Source: Anaerolineae bacterium
GTDB lineage: Bacteria; Chloroflexota; Anaerolineae; Anaerolineales; Villigracilaceae
Length of the DNA stretch: 12,891 nucleotides
Assembly: GCA_003694975.1 (NCBI GenBank)
Contig: RFJH01000032.1
Location: 1-12,891 of the forward strand
Direction: 5' to 3'
Under the pieces are notes generated by a model. It saw nothing but the letters and a program-made list of their open reading frames with translations. It had not been told where the DNA came from and made no database searches. Both the position numbers and the translations under genes were made by a program. The stretch's first letter is position 1. The number at the start of each line of letters is the position of its first letter. This document shows positions 7,583-12,891 of this stretch, one piece after another.

Positions 7583-7636
7583 CCATTGAGGACGCTACGG
7601 ACGTATGCCTGCGCGGTCGCCTTGTCGTGGGTGCTG

Positions 7637-7648
7637 TATAATACAGGC
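7637..7648 (+). promoter_or_regulatory. Consensus -10 element of the four-GAF kinase gene
   Basis: A perfect TATAAT at 7637-7642 lies six bases before an in-frame GTG at 7649 and 15 bases before the ATG at 7658. A recognisable -35 is missing at 16-18 bp spacing. Start-site initiation about 7 nt past the -10 would fall on the GTG. It is divergent from the trmFO -10, with 54 bp between the two hexamers, so the two units share a regulatory gap. Confidence 0.5.
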
Positions 7649-7657
7649 GTGACCGCG

Positions 7658-10279
7658 ATGAATGCCCTGGAAACTCAATTGAAAGAGGCCGTCCAACTCA
7701 CAGGGACGCAGTGGGCGGTGTGTCTGGAACGCGAATCCGGTTCCTGGCAAGTGCGGGCAGCGTATCGCCTGGACAAGAAGCGACAGACGGCATTGTTGCA
7801 GTATCTCGCGCGCACCCCGGTCAACTCGTGGCTTTCCGGCGCGGTGACGGTGGGGCGCTCGCGTTCACATCGAGTCCCTCAGCGGGTGGCTCTGGGATGT
7901 GAATATCTGTTTGTCTTCCCCGTGCAAGGCCTGACGATGGTCATCCTGGTAGGGGGACATTCTTTGGGTAAGGAGGAGAGGCGAATCTGGCGCTTGTTGA
8001 CCTCGGCCATGGCATTGCCGTTACAACCGGCGATGGACCTGGCAGCAGGGCAAGAGGGGGGAGTGTTCCCCGATTTGCAGGCCGCCGTCCCCTACGATTT
8101 GCCCCGTGCCCTGGAACGCGTCCTCGATGCCTTTGCGGCCAGTGTGCCGTATCAGGCAGGCTGGCTCGCGGTGCATAGTGGCGATGTCCTGGAAGTGCAG
8201 GCGCACAAAAATTGCCCTCAGTGCCTGGGTAACCGCTTTGCGCTTGATTCGAGCGAGGTCTTTCGGCGCATCGGACGACGAGGAGAAGGGATAAGGGTTC
8301 AAAAGGGACAGTCGGAATGGGCCCTGGTACCTCATAAGGGTTTTCGCTCGAACACGCGTGACTGGGTTGGTCTTCCTCTGGTCATCGGGCGGCGTCTGAT
8401 CGGTCTGGTGGCTCTGTGGCGTGAGCGACCGTTTCGCCCGGACGAGTGGGCGCGTTTGCGCAGGCTGGCGCGTCAGGCAGCCCGTCCTGTCGAGGCCATC
8501 TTGACTTTTGCCGAGATGGCCGGTCACCTGCGGCGACTGGGGGTGCTGAACGATTTTGCTCTGACGGTTTCCTCGGCGCAAAACCTGGATCAGATCGCGC
8601 GACGCGTTTTCGATTTGCTGGCGCGCGCGTTCGGCACCGAATTGATTTCGCTGTTCCTGCTTTCTCCCGATGGGAAAACATTGCGGACGTACCGCAATCG
8701 CGGTAAGGAAATAGCCACCCAGGTGTCCTCGCTGGAGACGTCCCCTTATGCGCCTCTTGTGCTGGGCGGTGCGATCCGTCGTGAGAGGGGGCAGGAGAGC
8801 GCGCGAGTCTATGAGGGCACGCGGGCGGCCCTGATCGTCCCGCTGCGTTATCGCGGTCGGGTCATCGGCGCGCTGACGCTGGAGAGCGAACAGGAGGAGG
8901 CGTTCAACCTCTACGATGAACACCTTCTGGTGGTGATTGCCAGTCACCTGGCCGGTCTGGTGGAGTACTCTCGCCTGCGAGAGGAGGCCGAGGCGCGTGC
9001 ACGCAACTTGGGACTGATTCACGAGGTGGTGCAACAGGTCATCGGGCTGACGGACGTGGCACAGGTGGCACAGATTACAGCAGATTTGCTGGCGCAATAC
9101 TTCGCTTATGAGATGGCCGTCGTCTTCCTTCCCAATGAGGATGGGCATCTGGTGGCGCGGGGCGTGGGAGGCAGCGCGGCGGAGATCGTCCGTCAGGGGT
9201 TGAGCGCTCTGGCGGATGCCGTGCACGGAGGGATCACCGGCAAAGTCTTCGAGACAGGCGAAAGCCTGCTGGTGAACGATGTCTCCCAGGAGCCGTTGTA
9301 CCGCCCTCTCCCGGGATGGGAGGCCGGCTCGGAACTCTGTGTGGCGCTACGCGAGGGCGACCGTGTGTTGGGACTGATTGACGTGGAAAGCCGCGAGCGA
9401 AATGCGTTTACGCACAACGACCTCCTGGCGCTGGAATCGCTGGCCGGTATCCTCTCCAGCGTGATTTTGAGCGCAGACCGCTACCAGCGTTTGCAGGCTA
9501 CTGTGCGCGAGTTGCGCGCCACTCAACGTGAATTACAGGAACGCGTCGAGGCGCAGCGTTCTGCCGAGAACCGCCTGATCCAGGCGGCGAAGATGGCGGC
9601 GGTAGGTGAAATGGCTGCCGGTATCGCGCATGAATTGAATAACCCTCTGACGACCGTGGCAGGCTTTGCCGAACTGGTCCTGGAGGAACTTCCCGAGGAC
9701 GTGCCGCAACGGAAAGACCTGGAGTTGATCCTGCGTGAATCGCTACGGGCGCGTAGCGTGGTGCGCCGTTTGCTGGATTTCGCGCGCCAGACGGAAAGTG
9801 TGCGCGTTCGCGCCGACCTGAATGAGGTCGTGGACGACGTGGTGACTTTGGTGCGCCACCTTCTCCACACCAGCGGTGTGCAATTGCATCTGAATTTGCA
9901 TTCGAACCTCCCCTGGCCGCTGATAGACCGCAATCAGATGAAGCAGGTGCTTTTGAATCTGTTGCACAATGCCTTGCAGGCCATGCCCCGCGGCGGCGAC
10001 CTCACCATTACCACGCTGGAACGACAGGAAGCCGGAAGGCAGTGGGTAGGCCTGGAGGTGCGCGATACAGGCGTGGGCATCCCGCCGGAGAATATCGAGC
10101 GTCTGTTCGAGCCGTTCTTTACCACGCGCGGCGATAAGGGGGGCACGGGGCTTGGCCTGTCGGTCACCTATGGCATTGTGACGGAGCACGGCGGCTATAT
10201 CGACGTGAATAGCAAACCGGGAGAAGGCGCGGTGTTCACCGTGTGGCTGCCGATAGATGAAGGAACGAACGTACGATGA
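7658..10279 (+). CDS. Soluble multi-GAF sensor histidine kinase
   Basis: A cytoplasmic kinase of 873 residues with no membrane segment. About 600 residues of sensory region read as four GAF-like units: a weak one at about 5-125, one at about 145-275 containing CPQC (Cys186, Cys189) with His183 nearby, and clearer ones at about 296-438 and 453-605. The last two show the PLRYRGRVIGALTLES and DRVLGLIDVES strands typical of GAF. A coiled coil (about 606-645) leads to an NtrB-like HisKA, AAGIAHELNNPL (His658). HATPase_c has NLLHNALQAMPRGG (N box near 771), DTGVGIP (803), FEPFFTT and GGTGLGLSVTYG (about 828-839). All boxes are intact. The start may be GTG 7649, three codons upstream, if the mRNA is leaderless. 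The stop overlaps the next gene as ATGA. The signal is unknown; GAF domains bind small molecules or chromophores in other proteins. Confidence 0.9.
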   Translation: MNALETQLKEAVQLTGTQWAVCLERESGSWQVRAAYRLDKKRQTALLQYLARTPVNSWLSGAVTVGRSRSHRVPQRVALGCEYLFVFPVQGLTMVILVGGHSLGKEERRIWRLLTSAMALPLQPAMDLAAGQEGGVFPDLQAAVPYDLPRALERVLDAFAASVPYQAGWLAVHSGDVLEVQAHKNCPQCLGNRFALDSSEVFRRIGRRGEGIRVQKGQSEWALVPHKGFRSNTRDWVGLPLVIGRRLIGLVALWRERPFRPDEWARLRRLARQAARPVEAILTFAEMAGHLRRLGVLNDFALTVSSAQNLDQIARRVFDLLARAFGTELISLFLLSPDGKTLRTYRNRGKEIATQVSSLETSPYAPLVLGGAIRRERGQESARVYEGTRAALIVPLRYRGRVIGALTLESEQEEAFNLYDEHLLVVIASHLAGLVEYSRLREEAEARARNLGLIHEVVQQVIGLTDVAQVAQITADLLAQYFAYEMAVVFLPNEDGHLVARGVGGSAAEIVRQGLSALADAVHGGITGKVFETGESLLVNDVSQEPLYRPLPGWEAGSELCVALREGDRVLGLIDVESRERNAFTHNDLLALESLAGILSSVILSADRYQRLQATVRELRATQRELQERVEAQRSAENRLIQAAKMAAVGEMAAGIAHELNNPLTTVAGFAELVLEELPEDVPQRKDLELILRESLRARSVVRRLLDFARQTESVRVRADLNEVVDDVVTLVRHLLHTSGVQLHLNLHSNLPWPLIDRNQMKQVLLNLLHNALQAMPRGGDLTITTLERQEAGRQWVGLEVRDTGVGIPPENIERLFEPFFTTRGDKGGTGLGLSVTYGIVTEHGGYIDVNSKPGEGAVFTVWLPIDEGTNVR

Positions 10280-11877
10280 CGGAGCCAAGTGTACTGGTAG
10301 TGGATGATGAGGAGGGCATTGTTGCGTTGTGTGAGCGCCTCTTGCGGAGGGAAGGGTTCGTTGTGTTCTCCGAAACGGACCCGCGCCGCGCTATGGAGCG
10401 TTTGCGGGAAATCGAAGTCGATCTGCTTCTGGTGGACATTCGCATGCCGGAGGTGGATGGCTTCAGCCTGATTTCCTATGCCAAGCAGCATCAGCCGGAC
10501 ATCGCCGTCCTGGTGATGACCGGCTTCGGCACCGTGGAGACGGCCATTCAGGCATTGCGTCAGGGAGTAGACGGCCTGCTCCTCAAGCCGTTCGAGCGTG
10601 GACGTGAACTTGTGGACGCCGTCCGACAGGCACTGGCCGATAACCAGAAGAAACGCGACGCGGCCCGCGTGCAGGCGCTTCGCCCCCTTTTTGATGTCAC
10701 CGAATCGCTCCTGACCGAGACTCAGCCCGAACGCCTGTTGGAGCGCATTCTGGACGCCGTAACCGGTCATTTGCGTTGCGAACACGCCGGATACTACGAG
10801 TATTCTGCGGATGACGGGATGATGCACTTGCTCGCCGGCCGAGGGGCAACGTTGCCGGACGAGGCGAGCAGCCGCGAGGGTGGAGTGATCGGCCGCGCCG
10901 ATGCGCTTGGCGTGCCGTTACGCGTGAACGTTTCAGGTCCGGGCGATGGGGCGTTACAAGAAACCCTGCGCGCGCTTGGGTTGGAATCGGCCCTGTGTGC
11001 GCCGATCTCGCGCCTGAACGTGCGAAGTGTTCTCTTCGCCGCACGTGGTGAGGGCGAGCCTCCTTTCCGGGAGGCCGACCTGGATATGTTTCTGATCCTG
11101 GCGCGCCAGGCGGCTGTGGCGATGGAAAATGCCCGCCTGTACGCGGAGTTGCGAGATTACGTGCGGCAGGTAGAAGAATCTCAGCGGGCGCTGATTCAGG
11201 CGGAGAAGATGGCGACCGTTGGACGGTTGACTGCCTCCATTGCTCATGAAATCAACAACCCTTTGCAGGCCGTGCGGAATTGCCTGCATCTGGCCGAGCG
11301 GGAGGATGTCCCTCCGGAAAAACGCGCTGAGTACTTCGTCCTCGCTAAATCGGAACTGGAGCGCCTGATGGAAACGGTGCAGCGGATGCTGGAATTCTAT
11401 CGCCCGGGCACGGCCAGGGCGGAAGCGGTGGATGTGAGGGACTTGCTGAATCGCGTCCTGGGCCTTATGGCGCAACAAATGGCCAGGCGTCGTGTGGAAG
11501 TGCAGACCGATGTCTCGTCTCGCCTTCCGCCGGTGTTCGTGGTGAGCAGCCAGATCCAACAGGTGTTCATCAATTTGATTCTGAACGCCATGGATGCCAT
11601 GCCCCAGGGTGGAACGCTGTACATCAAGGCCCGACGGGCTCGCGACGGTGTGGAGGTACTGTTTCGAGATAGCGGGCCGGGAGTGCCTCCGGAGCACCGC
11701 TCCAGCATCTTTGAGCCGTTTGTGAGCACAAAAGAAGGTGGAGTGGGGTTAGGTCTGACCGTGAGTTACAATATTATCTCTGCTCATGGTGGCGTGTTGG
11801 AACTGGTCTCGGATGATGAAAACGAAGGGCAGGGCGCTTGTTTCCGCGTCTGGTTGCCGCTAGGAGAGAGAGAATGA
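10276..11877 (+). CDS. Receiver-GAF-histidine kinase (hybrid with N-terminal receiver)
   Basis: A cytoplasmic protein of 533 residues. The N-terminal receiver (about 4-120) has the acidic pair in VVDDEE, phospho-acceptor Asp54 in LLVDIRMPEVDG, a Thr in VMTGFG and Lys104 in LLKPFE, so it looks phosphorylatable. A GAF-like domain (about 135-285) and a short coiled coil follow. Then comes HisKA with MATVGRLTASIAHEINNPL (His324). HATPase_c has NLILNAMDAMPQGG (N box near 437), DSGPGVPPEH (465), FEPFVST and GGVGLGLTVSYN (about 488-499). The receiver at the N-terminus marks a kinase switched by an upstream phosphoryl donor, unlike classic hybrid kinases where it is C-terminal. The upstream partner is probably the four-GAF kinase, whose HisKA region is closely similar (AxxIAHExNNPL). 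The ATG overlaps that gene's stop; GAAGGA lies 11 nt upstream. It ends in a further ATGA overlap. Confidence 0.9.
   Translation: MTEPSVLVVDDEEGIVALCERLLRREGFVVFSETDPRRAMERLREIEVDLLLVDIRMPEVDGFSLISYAKQHQPDIAVLVMTGFGTVETAIQALRQGVDGLLLKPFERGRELVDAVRQALADNQKKRDAARVQALRPLFDVTESLLTETQPERLLERILDAVTGHLRCEHAGYYEYSADDGMMHLLAGRGATLPDEASSREGGVIGRADALGVPLRVNVSGPGDGALQETLRALGLESALCAPISRLNVRSVLFAARGEGEPPFREADLDMFLILARQAAVAMENARLYAELRDYVRQVEESQRALIQAEKMATVGRLTASIAHEINNPLQAVRNCLHLAEREDVPPEKRAEYFVLAKSELERLMETVQRMLEFYRPGTARAEAVDVRDLLNRVLGLMAQQMARRRVEVQTDVSSRLPPVFVVSSQIQQVFINLILNAMDAMPQGGTLYIKARRARDGVEVLFRDSGPGVPPEHRSSIFEPFVSTKEGGVGLGLTVSYNIISAHGGVLELVSDDENEGQGACFRVWLPLGERE
11862..11866 (+). promoter_or_regulatory. 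Shine-Dalgarno site of the response regulator
   Basis: AGGAG lies 7 nt before the ATG at 11874, inside the end of the kinase gene. It decides the start: a start 12 codons upstream in the same frame would lack such a site and would begin before the receiver fold. Confidence 0.7.
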
Positions 11878-12611
11878 AGCCGCACATCCTGGTTGTAGAC
11901 GACGAGCCGGTTGCCCTCAAATCCCTGACGGACATTTTGCGCCTGGAGGGATACCGTGTGGTTGGTGTGGAGAGTGGACAGGCGGCGGTGGAGTATTTGC
12001 GGTCCCATTACGTAGACCTGATGATTGTGGATTTGCGTATGCCCGGCATGAGCGGTCTGGATGTAATCCATGTGGCCAACGAGATTTCGCCGGATACCGA
12101 AATCATTTTGCTGACTGCCTACGGCTCGACCGAATCGGCTATCGAGGCGCTTCGATTGCGCATCCATGATTACTTACTCAAGCCGGCAGCGCCTAGCCAG
12201 GTGTTGGCCAGCGTGAAGCGTGGTCTGGCACGACGGGAGGCAAAACTGCGGGCAAAAGGCGGCGGAGTGTTGGCCGATGTGGAGGACGAGACTGCTCCGC
12301 CGATCGAGTTGCAGGATGGGACACGCGTGGACTTTTCGCGGCGTGAAATCCGCCGTGGAAAGGACGTTGCCCATCTGACCCCGGCGGAGGGACGGTTGTT
12401 GCGGGTTTTCTTCGATAACATCGGGCGCGTGTTTACTCACCGCGAGTTGGTGTTGCTCGTCCAGGGATATGAGACGGCCTATCACGAGGCGCCGGAGATC
12501 CTGCGCCCTCTGGTGAGCCGGTTGCGGCGTAAACTGGCGAAGTTTCCGATTCTGGCGGACTGTATTGTCAGTGTGCGGGGGACAGGGTACGTCTTTGAGT
12601 TGACCCTCTGA
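11874..12611 (+). CDS. Response regulator, receiver plus OmpR/PhoB-type winged helix
   Basis: A DNA-binding response regulator of 245 residues, the likely output of the kinase pair upstream. The receiver (about 3-120) has VVDDEP, phospho-acceptor Asp53 in MIVDLRMPGMSG, Thr81 in LLTAYGSTESAIEAL and Lys103 in YLLKPA. Its TAYGSTESAI stretch is more like NtrC-group receivers than PhoB-group ones. An acidic linker (about 128-148) leads to a winged helix (about 149-244): VDFSRREIRRG, LTPAEGRLLRVFFDNIGRVFTH, a recognition helix near ILRPLVSRLRRKLAKF (209-224), and the closing hairpin VRGTGYVFEL. No sigma-54 AAA+ domain is present. The start ATG is in an ATGA overlap and has AGGAG upstream. Target promoters cannot be told; autoregulation at the divergent trmFO/kinase gap is possible but unsupported by any visible operator. 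Confidence 0.92.
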   Translation: MKPHILVVDDEPVALKSLTDILRLEGYRVVGVESGQAAVEYLRSHYVDLMIVDLRMPGMSGLDVIHVANEISPDTEIILLTAYGSTESAIEALRLRIHDYLLKPAAPSQVLASVKRGLARREAKLRAKGGGVLADVEDETAPPIELQDGTRVDFSRREIRRGKDVAHLTPAEGRLLRVFFDNIGRVFTHRELVLLVQGYETAYHEAPEILRPLVSRLRRKLAKFPILADCIVSVRGTGYVFELTL

Positions 12612-12624
12612 TCCGGCCCGGCGC

Positions 12625-12761
12625 GCTTCGACTACGTTTTGCTCCGTTCAGGGCGAGCCTCAGGGTAGAGCAAGCCTTCGGCTTATTCGCAAGGCAGAGC
12701 CTCGCGCTTTCGACGCGAGGCCTCGCCGAGCGGAGCGCCCGTAGGGCGCGTAGTCGAAGCG
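12625..12761. repeat. Palindromic intergenic unit A (REP/MITE-like)
   Basis: Outer arms CGCTTCGACTACG (12625-12637) and CGTAGTCGAAGCG (12749-12761) are perfect 13-bp inverted repeats. Inside them GCTCCG (12642-12647) pairs with CGGAGC (12731-12736), and GGCGAG (12653-12658) pairs with CTCGCC (12722-12727). The centre holds local hairpins: AAGCC/GGCTT (12672-12684), an 8-bp stem at 12699-12721, and GCGCCC/GGGCGC (12735-12749) just inside the right arm. The result is a branched, cruciform-capable element of about 137 bp. No open frame or transposase is present. It resembles non-autonomous palindromic repeats, but other copies cannot be checked here. Confidence 0.72.
12699..12721. repeat. Perfect 8-bp stem hairpin inside unit A
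   Basis: GCCTCGCG (12699-12706) and CGCGAGGC (12714-12721) form a perfect GC-rich stem around a 7-nt loop. There is no T-run on either side, so it is not a canonical intrinsic terminator. It is the strongest local hairpin in the region. Confidence 0.65.
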
Positions 12762-12779
12762 TTCGCGCTGATAAGAGCG

Positions 12780-12877
12780 CCTCGACTGCGGCCTCCCTGC
12801 CAGTCGGCCTCTGCTCGACGCGAAAACACATCGCGCTGAGCAGAGGTTTCAAGCAAAGCGAGGAGCCGCAGTCGAAG
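12780..12877. repeat. Palindromic intergenic unit B (REP/MITE-like)
   Basis: Outer arms TCGACTGCGGC (12782-12792) and GCCGCAGTCGA (12865-12875) are perfect 11-bp inverted repeats; CTCC after the left arm also pairs with GGAG before the right arm if one base bulges. Inner arms CCTCTGCTC (12808-12816) and GAGCAGAGG (12838-12846) are perfect over 9 bp. The innermost pair, CGCGA (12819-12823) and TCGCG (12831-12835), closes a 7-nt loop. The ends carry the same core as unit A (CTTCGACTRCG, with one mismatch at the left end). Units A and B are separated by only 18 bp and so look like a paired element. Confidence 0.72.
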
Positions 12878-12891
12878 TATCTGTGTTGCCA

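Larger units (their letters stand above)
12612..12891. other. Non-coding right-end region holding nested palindromes
   Basis: About 280 bases after the response regulator show no credible gene. A 94-codon frame on the minus strand across it is rich in Arg and Ala, matches no family and coincides with the repeats. The region is filled by two palindromic units described separately. No T-run terminator follows the regulator gene, although the hairpins could still slow polymerase or protect the mRNA end. Confidence 0.7.

Noticed and set aside
6603..7589. 328-codon plus-strand frame opposite trmFO
   Set aside because: It lies wholly antisense to a gene with every TrmFO motif intact. Its composition (Gly, Ala, Asp, Glu and His rich) is the usual mirror of GC-rich coding sequence, and it has no recognisable domain.
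8021..9226. 401-codon minus-strand frame opposite the four-GAF kinase
   Set aside because: It is antisense to GAF domains with coherent protein signals, is rich in Arg, Gln and His, and has no start signal or domain. It is a shadow of codon bias.
10954..11697. 247-codon minus-strand frame opposite the receiver-GAF-kinase
   Set aside because: It is antisense to intact HisKA and HATPase boxes. The translation is low-complexity His/Arg/Gln with no domain.
12568..12852. 94-codon minus-strand frame across the right-end repeats
   Set aside because: It overlaps the end of the response regulator and the palindromes. It is Arg/Ala/Leu rich and matches nothing, so it is better explained as repeat sequence.
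12625..12877. CRISPR array
   Set aside because: The repeated cores are inverted pairs, not direct repeats, and spacing is irregular (about 111, 20 and 76 bp between cores). No cas gene is present.

Overview
This is a GC-rich bacterial window of housekeeping and signalling genes. It holds ten protein genes (the first cut by the window edge) and, at the right end, a block of nested palindromic repeats. No rRNA, tRNA, CRISPR array, transposase or phage gene was recognised. The gene mix suggests a free-living bacterium, perhaps Chloroflexota (Anaerolineae-like): ATP-type PEP carboxykinase, folate-dependent TrmFO, several soluble GAF/histidine kinases and CTTCGACTACG-type intergenic palindromes. 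That placement is an inference and cannot be fixed from the window alone.

Layout. (1) Bases 2-2446, plus strand: the C-terminus of PEP carboxykinase (pckA), then two closely spaced paralogous membrane acyltransferases (acyltransferase-3/OafA type). (2) Bases 2467-5254, minus strand: an operon with a soluble sensor histidine kinase first, then the ribosome-associated GTPase HflX, then a small two-helix membrane protein. The kinase stop overlaps the hflX start as TGATG, and hflX overlaps the small gene as ATGA. (3) Bases 5311-7568, minus strand: trmFO followed through an ATGA overlap by an M28/glutaminyl-cyclase-like zinc hydrolase. (4) Bases 7658-12611, plus strand, divergent from trmFO: three genes linked by two ATGA overlaps. 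They are a four-GAF histidine kinase, a receiver-GAF-histidine kinase, and a receiver/winged-helix DNA-binding regulator. (5) Bases 12612-12891: non-coding, with two adjacent palindromic units bounded by inverted copies of a CTTCGACTRCG core.

How the genes may work together. The three-gene set has all the parts of a two-step phosphorelay or kinase cascade. The GAF domains would sense, the receiver of the middle kinase would take the first phosphoryl group or gate that kinase, and the winged-helix regulator would be the output. Its signal and targets are unknown. The kinase-hflX-membrane protein operon ties a sensor kinase to a GTPase that in other bacteria splits or rescues ribosomes under stress; the functional link is inferred only from translational coupling. 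The paired acyltransferases probably O-acylate a surface glycan.

Three transcription units (trmFO, the four-GAF kinase and the hflX-operon kinase) have a -10-like hexamer 6-8 nt before the start codon and no convincing Shine-Dalgarno site, which suggests leaderless or nearly leaderless mRNAs. Elsewhere (first acyltransferase, response regulator) good Shine-Dalgarno sequences exist.
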